From Bifidobacterium sp. WK012_4_13 (GTDB lineage Bacteria; Actinomycetota; Actinomycetes; Actinomycetales; Bifidobacteriaceae): 64,000 bases of DNA. Made by a program: the position numbers and the translations under genes. A model generated the notes under the pieces. It saw only the letters and a program-made list of their open reading frames with translations, was not told where the DNA came from and made no database searches. Location of the stretch: the NCBI RefSeq assembly GCF_041080835.1, contig NZ_CP129683.1, positions 186,001 through 250,000 on the forward strand, given 5' to 3'. Below, in pieces: positions 1 through 8,168 of this stretch (its first letter is position 1; every line of letters begins with the position of its first letter).

Positions 1-2
1 CG

Positions 3-809
3 ATGACCTTCGTGATCACGGCAGGGATGATCGACCTTTCTGTCGGCTCGATCCTGGCCCTGTCCACCGTCGTCAGCGCACTCGTTCTCAAGACGTCCGT
101 CGATTCCAGCGTCGGCATTCTTGCAGGCATCGCGGTCGGCGCCCTGTGCGGTGTGATCAATGGATGGTTCTCGAGCTATCAGAGAATGCCATCCTTCATC
201 GTCACACTTGCAACGATGTCTGCGATGCGTGGCGTTGCGCTGCTCATCACCTTGGGCTATTCCATTCCCATCGCTGCCGGACGGTGGTTTACCCAGCTTG
301 GACAGGGTCGGTTCCTTGGGCTCGGCATACCAGCCTGGATTGCACTGATCGTGGCGATCGTCGGCATGGTCGGACTGCATAACATGCGCTTCGGCGAATA
401 CATCACCGGCATAGGCTCCAACGAGGAATCCGTCAGACGCGCTGGCGTCAACACGAACGGCATGAAGATGATCGCCCTGACGCTGTCTGGTGCTGCGGCT
501 GGATTGGCCGGGGTGATCACGGCAGCCAGACTCGGAACCGGCGATGCGAATTCGGCGACCGACTTCGGCATGACGGTCATCACGGCAGTCGTCATCGGTG
601 GAACTGACCTGCTCGGTGGCAAGGGCTCGGTTCTGGGATCGCTCATTGGCGCGATCCTGCTGGGCATGATCACCGATGGCCTCACATTGCTCAACCTCAG
701 CCCATATATCATTCCGGTGGTCACGGGCGTGCTGCTTCTCGCCGTCATCTGGGCGAATCTCCATGGGGTCAGCGTTGCGGCGTTCGTCAAGAAAAGGATG
801 AGATCATGA
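3..809 (+). CDS. Ribose-type sugar ABC transporter permease, 5' end outside window
   Basis: Inner-membrane permease of the RbsC/BPD_transp_2 family, which forms the channel of ribose/autoinducer-2/xylose-type ABC importers. The visible 268 residues begin inside the conserved motif FVITAGMIDLSVGSILAL, which in this family lies after one or two membrane segments, so the true start is upstream of the window. Several hydrophobic segments follow, and the family motif GGTDLLGGKGSVLGSLIGA is near the C-terminus. Its stop overlaps the next gene's start (ATGA), so the two are translationally coupled. The substrate is unknown; the downstream hydrolases suggest a carbohydrate- or lactone-like compound, which is inference. 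The matching ATPase and binding protein are presumably just upstream. Confidence 0.93.
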   Translation: MTFVITAGMIDLSVGSILALSTVVSALVLKTSVDSSVGILAGIAVGALCGVINGWFSSYQRMPSFIVTLATMSAMRGVALLITLGYSIPIAAGRWFTQLGQGRFLGLGIPAWIALIVAIVGMVGLHNMRFGEYITGIGSNEESVRRAGVNTNGMKMIALTLSGAAAGLAGVITAARLGTGDANSATDFGMTVITAVVIGGTDLLGGKGSVLGSLIGAILLGMITDGLTLLNLSPYIIPVVTGVLLLAVIWANLHGVSVAAFVKKRMRS

Positions 810-1861
810 GCCATGGCGCGGTCGCAGTCCAAACGGTGTGCGGAACCGTTTCCTCTGATGCTCTTGGCTTCACCCTGCCGCACGAGCATCTGCTCAACGA
901 TATGGCCAGCGGGAATCTACAGCCCGATCCGTTGCATCCAGATCTGCTCGACAGGAAGGTCACGCCCGAGCTGGCGTGGATTCTCAGGGAACATCCGTAT
1001 GGGTGCAGGGACAACTGCGGGCTTGACAGCGTCGACGATGCGATTGACGAGTGCAGCCATTTTCGAGGCTTGGGCGGCGGAACCGTCATTGAGGTCACTC
1101 CGCAAGGTCAGGGCCGTGACAGACTCAGCCTCAGAAAGATCTCGCAGGAATCGGGGGTCACCATCATATCTGGCGGCGGTTGGTATCTGGAGCAGTTCCA
1201 TCCCGATGAGACACGCGTCGATGACATCGACGAGCTTGTCGACATGCTCTACGAGGACTATGTCAATCCCAGCGATGGCATCGCGTCCGGCGTGATAGGC
1301 GAGATTGGAATCTCTCCGAGAATGACCGAACGCGAGATCAAATCACTGAGGGCGGCCTGCAGATTGCAGCGGAGGATTCATCTTCCGATGTACGTTCATC
1401 TTCCCGGATGGACCAAGCTGGCCCGCGACGTGATTCGAATCGCGCTGGACGAGGAGGAAGTCCCACCACAGGCACTGTGTCTGTGCCATATGGACCCATC
1501 CGGTGACGATCCTGAATATCAGTTGGAGCTGGCGTCGTCGGGCGTCCATCTGGAATTCGACATGCTGGGCATGCCCTATAACTATCGCTACCCGGGCGAA
1601 GGGCAATCGCCGTCCCCCGCTGAGACGACGGTGGCCGTGAAAAGGCTCATCGACAACGGATATGCGCATAGCCTGCTGTTCAGCCATGACATGTTTCTCA
1701 AGTCAATGCTGAGAAAAAATGGCGGCAATGGCCTGTCATATGTGTTTGAGTTCCTTGAACGGCTTGCTATCGCCGGCATTGACCCGGCAATCATTCACAG
1801 CGTGAACACGGAGAACGTTCGAGAGTTCTTTGAACTGTCGATGGATGCGGAAGAGGATTGA
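806..1861 (+). CDS. Phosphotriesterase-family metal-dependent hydrolase
   Basis: Amidohydrolase-superfamily TIM barrel of the phosphotriesterase/PHP type, 351 aa, close to family length. The metal-binding HEH motif is at residues 26-28 (TLPHEHLL). A Glu in GVIGEIGISP stands where PTE has a carbamylated Lys, as in many PHP/lactonase members. Further ligands are likely in MYVHLPG, CLCHMDPS and LFSHDMF. Family members hydrolyse lactones, phosphorylated sugar lactones or phosphotriesters; the substrate cannot be read from sequence. The start is supported by AAGGATGAG just upstream and by the ATGA overlap with the permease, which suggests the imported compound is its substrate. Family confidence is high, reaction confidence low. 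Confidence 0.9.
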   Translation: MSHGAVAVQTVCGTVSSDALGFTLPHEHLLNDMASGNLQPDPLHPDLLDRKVTPELAWILREHPYGCRDNCGLDSVDDAIDECSHFRGLGGGTVIEVTPQGQGRDRLSLRKISQESGVTIISGGGWYLEQFHPDETRVDDIDELVDMLYEDYVNPSDGIASGVIGEIGISPRMTEREIKSLRAACRLQRRIHLPMYVHLPGWTKLARDVIRIALDEEEVPPQALCLCHMDPSGDDPEYQLELASSGVHLEFDMLGMPYNYRYPGEGQSPSPAETTVAVKRLIDNGYAHSLLFSHDMFLKSMLRKNGGNGLSYVFEFLERLAIAGIDPAIIHSVNTENVREFFELSMDAEED

Positions 1862-1862
1862 A

Positions 1863-2615
1863 ATGAAGAAAGTACTGCTGGCCGGCGAAAGCTGGATGAT
1901 ACGGACTACGGAAACCAAGGGTGTCGACGAGTTCACCGTGTGCTCCTATGAGGAGGCGGGTATCGAGCTCAAGGCGGCGCTGAAGGGGGCCGGATATGAG
2001 GTCGAGCACATGCCAGCACATATGGTTCCCACAGCCTTCCCCGAGACCTTCGAGCAGCTGGATGCCTATGACCTGGTCATCCTTTCGGACATCGGCGCGA
2101 ATTCTCTGCAACTGGCGCCGGACGTTTTCCAGCATTCGATAGTCGGGAAGAATAGAATCCAGACGCTGAGCTCATGGGTGCGTGAAGGCGGTTCGCTCCT
2201 GATGATAGGGGGGTATCTTTCGTTCACAGGCTTCGAGGCCAAGGCCAACTATGCGAATACTGCGATCACCGACGTTCTGCCGGTGACCCTGCTTCCCGAG
2301 GATGACAGAATGGAGCGTCCCGAGGGCGTCGATCCCGTCGTGCTCCATCCCGAGCATCCTGCCCTTGGCGATGCCGGAGAATCATGGCCACGCCTGCTGG
2401 GCTATAACAAGGTCGGACTTCGCGATGGCGCCGAACTGCTGGCGGTGGTCGGTGAAGATCGCGATCCTCTGGTCGCCGTTTCGCAGCAGGGCAAGGGACG
2501 TTCGGCAGTCTTCACGAGTGATTGCGCACCGCACTGGGCGCCGTCAGAATTCTCGCAGCAGTGGGATGGATATAACCGTCTGTTCGCGGGTCTTGCGGAT
2601 TGGCTGACCGAGTAA
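1863..2615 (+). CDS. GATase1-like protein (putative glutamine-amidotransferase fold)
   Basis: A 250-aa protein of the putative glutamine amidotransferase/ThuA-like fold (GATase1_like group). It opens with a beta-strand (MKKVLLAGESW), then DLVILSDIGANSLQL, GSLLMIGGYLSF and, near the C-terminus, GKGRSAVFTSDCAPHWAP followed by a W-rich tail. No classical nucleophile-elbow Cys with a His-Glu pair is evident, so amidotransferase activity should not be assumed. An upstream in-frame ATG at 1830 exists but would overlap the preceding gene by 32 nt; the ATG at 1863, one base after the upstream stop, is preferred. It sits between the phosphotriesterase-like hydrolase and the TenA-like gene in one operon. 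Function unknown. Confidence 0.8.
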   Translation: MKKVLLAGESWMIRTTETKGVDEFTVCSYEEAGIELKAALKGAGYEVEHMPAHMVPTAFPETFEQLDAYDLVILSDIGANSLQLAPDVFQHSIVGKNRIQTLSSWVREGGSLLMIGGYLSFTGFEAKANYANTAITDVLPVTLLPEDDRMERPEGVDPVVLHPEHPALGDAGESWPRLLGYNKVGLRDGAELLAVVGEDRDPLVAVSQQGKGRSAVFTSDCAPHWAPSEFSQQWDGYNRLFAGLADWLTE

Positions 2616-3280
2616 TGGGCGAGGGATCGTCAGTGACCCGCGCTCGACAGCTGCTCATGAATTGCAGTGAGGCCTTCGATAGAAGCAGAAGCTGCAGGTT
2701 CATCAAGGATGCCAGTTCGGGTCAGTTGGATTCACAGGTATGGCAGTCATACATCGCACATGAATTGCGCTTCGTATGCACTGTTCAGGGTTTGATGGGC
2801 GAACTCATCGTGGCAGCCCCAAGGCACCGGATTGAGGATTGGAGGGGCATCATCGCCGACCTCAGGGATGTGCAGCTTCCCTATCTCGCCGGTCTGCTGA
2901 ATCTGAGCGCCAAGGAAGTCTCTGGTCTCAAGTCTGACGACATTCTGAGCGGACATGTGACCAAGATCGTGGGCGCGGGAGGGTACCCTGCGTTTGCCTC
3001 ATCGATGTTTGCCGCGGAGAACCTCTACCAGCAGTGGTGCTATACGGCCTGGAAGCAGCATAGGACCACGAGGTTCCCGGCCCTGCATGACTGGATTGGC
3101 ATGCATGTGAATTCGGACTTCCATCGATCCGTGTCGTTCTGGAATGAATCGGTCAATGAGATCGATGACCGCATCCAGGACAGACGACTGGAAACGTGGT
3201 GCAACGGCATGCTCGAAGCGGAATCCGATTTTCACGACAGTGCCTATGGGCCTGGTTCGTCCAGGTCATGGATGCGATGA
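2615..3280 (+). CDS. TenA/THI-4/PQQC-family protein
   Basis: All-helical TenA-family protein of 221 aa. The C-terminal half has the recognisable ENLYQQWCYTAWKQ and HDWIGMHVNSDFHRSVSFW segments, matching the TenA pattern of a Glu/Tyr/Trp helix followed by a motif ending in W. TenA proteins hydrolyse thiamine or degraded-thiamine pyrimidines. The Glu-bearing subclass (TenA_E) often acts in catabolic settings, and this protein fits that subclass better than the Cys-type one. The start ATG shares bases with the upstream stop (TAATG), indicating coupling. In a sugar-type import and hydrolase operon, thiamine salvage is not the obvious role; a hydrolytic or redox step on the imported compound is possible. 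The function is inferred only at family level. Confidence 0.75.
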   Translation: MGEGSSVTRARQLLMNCSEAFDRSRSCRFIKDASSGQLDSQVWQSYIAHELRFVCTVQGLMGELIVAAPRHRIEDWRGIIADLRDVQLPYLAGLLNLSAKEVSGLKSDDILSGHVTKIVGAGGYPAFASSMFAAENLYQQWCYTAWKQHRTTRFPALHDWIGMHVNSDFHRSVSFWNESVNEIDDRIQDRRLETWCNGMLEAESDFHDSAYGPGSSRSWMR

Positions 3281-3363
3281 TGCTGCTGTGACATACGACC
3301 CCAGTGGATTCCATGGATGTATTCCATGGATGTGAAGGGTCATGAACTATGAGAGGGAATGTG

Positions 3364-4581
3364 ATGTCTGATTCGAATGTGAGCCTTACGGATGAGATCG
3401 CCTATGACGAATTGACCAGATTGGTCTCCTTCGGCTGCCGCTTTCACGGCACGAAAGGCAATCATGATGCCGCCGATTGGATCTGCGCAGAGCTGCTTGA
3501 ACGCACCGGGTTGCAACCTGAACTGCAGACGGTGGACCTGCCGGCATGGGATCCAGGTACGCGTCATGGGATTGACCTGGTCGCCCCTGTGCAGCAGCAT
3601 ATCGAGGCATGGCCCATGCTCTGGAGCGGCGCCACCGCTGGCACGGTGCATGCGAGCGTCGAGTATCTCGGACCTTGCGGCCTTTGGGGAGACTCGATGG
3701 TCTGGAAACGCTTCGTGGCTCTCGACGCAGACGGGGAGCCTGTGGGGTATGTGCTGAGCAGGGATGCGGGTCCTGCTGCACCGCAGCCTCTGCCGGCTGG
3801 CTACGATGCGACATTGCCTCATCTTTCCATATCCCATGAGGATGGCGAACGCCTTCTCGAATGGATCCGTCAAGGAATCGTTCCTGAGATATCGTTCGCA
3901 TGCGATTGCAGCGACGGCGGCAACGCAATCTCGGACAACATCATCGTCGACATTCCAGGAACGGATGGCATTGCTGTGAATGGCACTGCTGTGGATAACA
4001 CCGCTGCGCCATGCGTCGTGCTGTGCGCCCACTACGATACGTATTACAACACCCGCGGCGCCTATGACAATGGCAGCGGAACCATTGCGCTTCTCGAACT
4101 TGCTCAGGCCCTGGCATCCCATCCCCGCCCCTATCGAGTCCGCATCATCTTCTTCACCGCGGAGGAATGGCATCTTGGAGGGTCCCGGCACTATGTGGAG
4201 CATGCGTCGGATCTTAAGAACATCCACTTTGTGTATAACATCGACGGGCTTGGACGTGCGGACTTCGTCGAACTGTTCTCGGCACCGGAGGATCTCGCCT
4301 ATCGCTTCGATTCCGAGGTGAAGGCATACAACCGGGACTCGGGACGCGACATGGATGTGATTACCAGGTTCCCACCGATGAAGGGGACCGACGATGCCAG
4401 TTTCCATATGGCGGGAGTCCCGACCGTGTATATGACGATCAACGACAGGGAGAGACTGCACCAGCCGAACGATCTGCCTGAGATGCGGTCGGCTGGCAAC
4501 ATCGTCTGGGCGGTGAACATGGTTTCGACTATTCTTGATCGCATTCCCAGAGAGACGCATATGGAAAAGCCGGTGTTGTAG
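3364..4581 (+). CDS. M28-family zinc metallopeptidase
   Basis: Zinc aminopeptidase/amidohydrolase of the M28 family, 405 aa. The di-zinc site is visible: CAHYDTYY (His, Asp), GAYDNGSGTIALLE (bridging Asp), FFTAEEWHLGGSRHY (catalytic Glu pair) and IDGLGRADFV. The late motif GVPTVYMTINDRERLHQPND supplies the final His. There is no signal peptide, so it is cytoplasmic, unlike many secreted M28 enzymes. An in-frame ATG at 3349 lies upstream, but the purine-rich GAGAGGGA six bases before 3364 favours the shorter form. It follows the TenA-like gene after an 83-nt gap and may act on an amide or peptide linkage in the imported compound; this is inference. Confidence 0.88.
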   Translation: MSDSNVSLTDEIAYDELTRLVSFGCRFHGTKGNHDAADWICAELLERTGLQPELQTVDLPAWDPGTRHGIDLVAPVQQHIEAWPMLWSGATAGTVHASVEYLGPCGLWGDSMVWKRFVALDADGEPVGYVLSRDAGPAAPQPLPAGYDATLPHLSISHEDGERLLEWIRQGIVPEISFACDCSDGGNAISDNIIVDIPGTDGIAVNGTAVDNTAAPCVVLCAHYDTYYNTRGAYDNGSGTIALLELAQALASHPRPYRVRIIFFTAEEWHLGGSRHYVEHASDLKNIHFVYNIDGLGRADFVELFSAPEDLAYRFDSEVKAYNRDSGRDMDVITRFPPMKGTDDASFHMAGVPTVYMTINDRERLHQPNDLPEMRSAGNIVWAVNMVSTILDRIPRETHMEKPVL

Positions 4582-4606
4582 AGTGAGGCAATCGGAAGGG
4601 GTCGGC

Positions 4607-5689
4607 ATGGTCGATGAATGCGCAGAGATGACCGAGCGAGCGATTGAGCTCGCCAAGAGACTGATAGCGATGCCATCCGTCTCCGGTTCGAGGGAACAGG
4701 ACTCGACCTTCGGTGCGATTCTCGAACGAGTCGCAATGATTCCGGGTGCCTCGGTACGAATCGCGGACAATCGCATGAGCGCCATCTGCAGGACGGGCGT
4801 CGACGATGGTTCGCAGTCCGTCGTTTTCGTCGGCCATATCGACACTGTGCCTCCCATGGACCTGCAGTCATGGCAGAGCCCTCCATGTGAGCCGGAGGTG
4901 CGCGAGGGGCGTCTGTTCGGCAGGGGATCGTCGGATATGAAGAGCGGCTTGGCCGCGGCCTTGGCAGTGTTCGAACGGGCCTGTCATGAATCCATTCCCT
5001 GCGTTGTGGCAATCACCAAGGATGAGGAAATCGGCTGCCTTGGAGCGCCCTCTGCCGTGGAGCTGCTTGACGGTGTGAACATCGCGGGCATGGTCATCAT
5101 GGAATCGACGGACAACATCATCAGATTCGGGCATAGGGGAGCGCTATGGCTTCGAGCCACCTCCATGGGGAAGGCGGCGCATGGGAGCAATCCAGGTCTT
5201 GGAGTCAATGCGATTCTGCGCATGGCCCGGGCGGCGTTGCAATTCAAAGGCATTCCACTGGAAGACGATCCTCGCCTTGGCGCAGAGACCTGCAACCTGG
5301 GAACCATAGCCGGAGGAGAGGTTCCCAACATCGTTCCCGACCGTTGTTCGGCGACATTGGATTTGCGAATCGTCGGCGACCACAGTGCCGCGATAGTCGG
5401 CTATCTGAAGGGACTCGACACCATTGACGAGGTGGAGGTCGAGCTTTCCCTCGCACCGGTCTGGACCGATCCCGATGATTCATGGGTGGCATCGCTTCGT
5501 GGGAGACGCGATCTTCAGCCCGTCACATATTTCACTGAGGCTTCCATCTTTGCCGAGCGTCTGCGGCGGCGCGTTCCCATCATCATCTGCGGGCCGGGCG
5601 ATCCGACATGCGTGCATGGGGTTAACGAAAGCGTGCCAGTGGATGCAATCGCCCATGCGGCTGAGCTCTATTGGAGCTATGTCTCATAG
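4607..5689 (+). CDS. M20-family metallopeptidase (ArgE/DapE/carboxypeptidase type)
   Basis: Zinc deacetylase/carboxypeptidase family protein, 360 aa. Key motifs in order: VFVGHIDTVPP (first His and catalytic Asp), LFGRGSSDMKSGLAAAL (bridging Asp), AITKDEEIGCLG (Glu pair), a dimerisation segment around GKAAHGSNPGLGVNAI, and GDPTCVHGVNESV (final His). Members hydrolyse N-acyl amino acids or small peptides. The upstream reading frame is open to 4535, but GGAAGGGG just before the ATG at 4607 supports this start. It ends the plus-strand operon and lies 12 bp from the convergent MFS gene. Pairing of an M20 with an M28 enzyme suggests two successive amide cleavages; the substrate is not deducible. 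Confidence 0.9.
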   Translation: MVDECAEMTERAIELAKRLIAMPSVSGSREQDSTFGAILERVAMIPGASVRIADNRMSAICRTGVDDGSQSVVFVGHIDTVPPMDLQSWQSPPCEPEVREGRLFGRGSSDMKSGLAAALAVFERACHESIPCVVAITKDEEIGCLGAPSAVELLDGVNIAGMVIMESTDNIIRFGHRGALWLRATSMGKAAHGSNPGLGVNAILRMARAALQFKGIPLEDDPRLGAETCNLGTIAGGEVPNIVPDRCSATLDLRIVGDHSAAIVGYLKGLDTIDEVEVELSLAPVWTDPDDSWVASLRGRRDLQPVTYFTEASIFAERLRRRVPIIICGPGDPTCVHGVNESVPVDAIAHAAELYWSYVS

Positions 5690-5701
5690 TGGAGCTGACG
5701 C

Positions 5702-7021
5702 TCACGGCATGTCGGTGTCCTTGGCGTGAGCGTTGTCCGTCAGCAGGGTCGATTCGCGAACGCGAATGGCAGCGAATGCCGCGACGACCATCAGCGCGAT
5801 CATCACGCTCAGCGGGATGGCCATGGACTTGTTCGGCAGCTGAAGGCCATACATCAGCAGAATGAAGAGGATCCCGGTCACTTGGCCCGATCCCATGAGC
5901 AAGCCATATGAGGTGCTCTCCGGTATCGGATAGGCGATCTCCGTGCCGTATTCGAAGATGAGTGGCCCTGCGCCCATGATGAAGAATCCAGCGAACGCGC
6001 CACACGTCACCAGCAACGGATATGCGCTCATATAGGAGAGTCCTGCGATGGCTGCGATCGCGATCGTCATCGAAAATACGATGAACGTCTTGCGGCGACC
6101 CGTTCGGTCGCTGGCAAGCGGCAGCACCACGCCGCCGATGATGATGGCCGTTCCGATGACACCGCTTTGATCGCTGTCTATGCCGTGCGAGACGAACATG
6201 TCTGATAGTGCGGTGAGCAGTGCGTTGAAGACTCCGAGTGCGATCATCACGGCGACAAGCAGCAGCATATAGTCATGATTGTGACGCAGCGCCATTGCGT
6301 CACGAAGGGAAAATCTGCCGTCACGTTGCGCCTTCGGGCCTGCGGGGACCTTGGGCTCCTCCTTCATCAATGCCACGAGCAGCAGGGAGCACGCCACAGC
6401 GGCATATCCCATGCCTTTGAGCATGCCTCCCATCCCCAGCGAGCGATACAGCCCCGGGGTCGTTGCGGTCGCCACGGCGATGCCGACGTAGCCTGCAACG
6501 GAACCGATGCCGGTTACCGTCGCACGCTGATTGACCGGGAACCAGTTTGCGGCCAGCTTGGTCAAAGGATTCATGACGAATGGCTGGGCGATGGCGAGGC
6601 CCAATTGGCTGAGAACCACCAGGGGGAAGCTCCAATACAGCAGTCCGCGCGTCAAGGCGAAGACCGATGTCAGCAGCGCCGCCAGCGCGAAGCATGCGCG
6701 GATTCCCTTCCGATCACAAAGCATCGACGCTGGCATGGAGAATATGATGTAGGCGATCATGTAGCTCATCGACAGTGAGGCGATCGCCAGGGGAGTGGTG
6801 TGATAGAAGGCCGCTGCCTGCGGGGAGATGGTCGAGAAGGTCAGCCAGTACATCTGCGTGATGGCGAACATCGGTATTGCCGCGATCAGCACGACCCATC
6901 GATAGGGTGAGGTCGCATAGGCGGTTCCGCCCCTTGTGCCCGTTGTATCCGCTGCGGCATCATTCGTGGCGGCAGCCGACGGATTGGACGCGATGCCGGC
7001 TTCATATGCTCTCGATGTCAT
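5702..7021 (-). CDS. MFS transporter, 12 transmembrane segments
   Basis: Major facilitator superfamily permease of 439 aa with about 12 hydrophobic segments and the usual loop motif CDRKGIRACFAL between segments 2 and 3. A polar N-terminal tail of about 35 residues rich in Ala and Thr precedes the first membrane segment. The central loop carries KEEPKVPAGPKAQRDGR. Segment GSGQVTGILFILLMYGLQLPNK lies near the C-terminus. The substrate is unknown. It converges with the peptidase operon and lies downstream of the MarR gene on the same strand, separated by 356 nt, so regulation by that repressor is plausible. An inverted repeat at 7161-7179 sits in its upstream region. Confidence 0.88.
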   Translation of the reverse strand: MTSRAYEAGIASNPSAAATNDAAADTTGTRGGTAYATSPYRWVVLIAAIPMFAITQMYWLTFSTISPQAAAFYHTTPLAIASLSMSYMIAYIIFSMPASMLCDRKGIRACFALAALLTSVFALTRGLLYWSFPLVVLSQLGLAIAQPFVMNPLTKLAANWFPVNQRATVTGIGSVAGYVGIAVATATTPGLYRSLGMGGMLKGMGYAAVACSLLLVALMKEEPKVPAGPKAQRDGRFSLRDAMALRHNHDYMLLLVAVMIALGVFNALLTALSDMFVSHGIDSDQSGVIGTAIIIGGVVLPLASDRTGRRKTFIVFSMTIAIAAIAGLSYMSAYPLLVTCGAFAGFFIMGAGPLIFEYGTEIAYPIPESTSYGLLMGSGQVTGILFILLMYGLQLPNKSMAIPLSVMIALMVVAAFAAIRVRESTLLTDNAHAKDTDMP

Positions 7022-7377
7022 GCGATATCATCTCCTCCATTGCTGTCGCGGTGCCTCATGCATGTCTTGGATGCGTGAGACGAACCGGCAGTGTCAACCG
7101 TTGCAGCGCATTCATCGAGAGGAACGACGAGACAGTGCGATGAATCCCGCTGATCGCGATTCAAATGAATCCAATTTGATTGTGTGCGATTGAAACTGGA
7201 GTATACACATGAAAGACATCGGCAAAGCGCACTGTGTTTCCGCTACGTAACACCGTCATGGGCACACAAGGATTGCGGTCCGCGGCGCCGGATGGCCGGA
7301 CATGCGTGGTCGCCGCACCGTCGGGAATCTCGAAGCGATGCAGCTGGGCGTGGAGCGCTGACTGAGTGAGGGATCCG
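7022..7377. other. Intergenic region upstream of MFS gene
   Basis: This 356-nt stretch separates the MFS gene from the upstream MarR gene, both on the minus strand. I see no credible coding sequence. It contains an AT-rich patch with an inverted repeat (7161-7179), which is the best candidate for an MFS promoter/operator. Confidence 0.5.
7161..7179. promoter_or_regulatory. Inverted repeat, candidate operator for MFS gene
   Basis: TCAAAT at 7161-7166 and ATTTGA at 7174-7179 form perfect 6-bp arms separated by 7 nt in an AT-rich patch 140 nt before the MFS start. The spacing suits a dimeric winged-helix repressor. Binding by the neighbouring MarR protein is a guess. Confidence 0.4.
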
Positions 7378-7917
7378 CTACTCGGAAAGATTGCTCAACG
7401 ACTTGCGCAGCAATCGGAAGAGCGTCACGGCCTCGCTCTGCGTCAGTCCCACCCTGGAAAGAATCTGACCGGAGATGCCGATGGTCTTCGCACGGAGCGC
7501 CAGACCCTTGGCGGTCAGCTCGACGTTAACGCTGCGTTCGTCGACCTTCGAGCGCCGACGTGTGATGAATCCCTCGGCTTCGAGTTTCTTGAGCAGGGGA
7601 GTGAGCGTCCCTGAGTCAAGGTACAGAGTCGTTCCAAGCTCCTTCACGTTGGGAGCCCCGCCTTTGCGGCCCTTGTCGCGATTGTGTCCTTCGCGATCGT
7701 GTCCTTCGCGATCGTCTCCTTTGCCACCGTCTTCTTCTCCGTCGTAGGCATCCCAGAGCGCAATCATCGTCAGATATTGCGTATAGGTGAGATTGAGCGG
7801 CTCAAGGTATGGGGTGTAGGCCTTGATGATTTCCTTTGAGCATATGTACATGTAGCGGGGCAGCTGTCGTGGATCGTCGAGAATGTCGAATTCGTTGAAG
7901 GTGTCGGTCTGCGTCAT
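7378..7917 (-). CDS. MarR-family (OhrR-like) transcriptional regulator
   Basis: Winged-helix repressor, 179 aa from the ATG at 7917. The N-terminus matches the OhrR type: PRQLPRYMYICSKEIIKAYTPYLEPLNLTYTQYLTM. A Cys in YICSKE lies where OhrR has its peroxide-sensing Cys. The recognition region is DSGTLTPLLKKLEAEGFITRRR, followed by the wing RSKVDERSVNVELTAKG. Between the helices is an unusual charged insertion of about 25 residues (EEDGGKGDDREGHDREGHNR) encoded by 15-bp tandem repeats. The frame stays open upstream to 8148, but that part lacks family similarity. It is divergent from the kinase-like gene at 8169; a perfect palindrome lies between them. It probably responds to organic peroxide or a related oxidant. 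Confidence 0.88.
   Translation of the reverse strand: MTQTDTFNEFDILDDPRQLPRYMYICSKEIIKAYTPYLEPLNLTYTQYLTMIALWDAYDGEEDGGKGDDREGHDREGHNRDKGRKGGAPNVKELGTTLYLDSGTLTPLLKKLEAEGFITRRRSKVDERSVNVELTAKGLALRAKTIGISGQILSRVGLTQSEAVTLFRLLRKSLSNLSE
7670..7729. repeat. 15-bp tandem repeat inside the MarR gene
   Basis: Two perfect 15-bp units (TGTCCTTCGCGATCG at 7685-7699 and 7700-7714) are flanked by one degenerate unit on each side. The unit length is a multiple of three, so copy number changes stay in frame and alter only the charged insertion of the regulator. Confidence 0.8.
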
Positions 7918-8074
7918 GAGTCTGCTCCATCTGCTTTTTCCGTACCAATAGTACGTAAGGGGTGCCAATTGCTCGAATCCAGGTGCCAGCGTGGCATTTC
8001 GAATGGCGTGTGGTCGTCGTAACCCCTCGTTTACGGGGAGGATATCGGGAGGACTCACGCCATCGCTATTATAG

Positions 8075-8086
8075 ATTGTATACAAT
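8075..8086. promoter_or_regulatory. Perfect palindrome between divergent MarR and kinase-like genes
   Basis: ATTGTATACAAT is a perfect 12-bp palindrome in an AT-rich stretch 158 bp from the MarR start and 83 bp from the plus-strand gene at 8169. It resembles the TACAATT-type operators known for OhrR/MarR repressors. It is the likely binding site for the adjacent regulator; the evidence is sequence only. Confidence 0.6.
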
Positions 8087-8168
8087 TTAATAGTATGATA
8101 TGTGGTACGTTCTCCAGAATGATCGCGGTTCAACGTGCGACTCATCACGATGTTTCCTAGGAGGGTCT

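Noticed and set aside
3340..4857. Long minus-strand open frame of 505 codons
   Set aside because: It lies opposite the M28 and M20 peptidase genes, which have full catalytic motifs. The minus translation has no family features, so it is a shadow of high-GC coding DNA.
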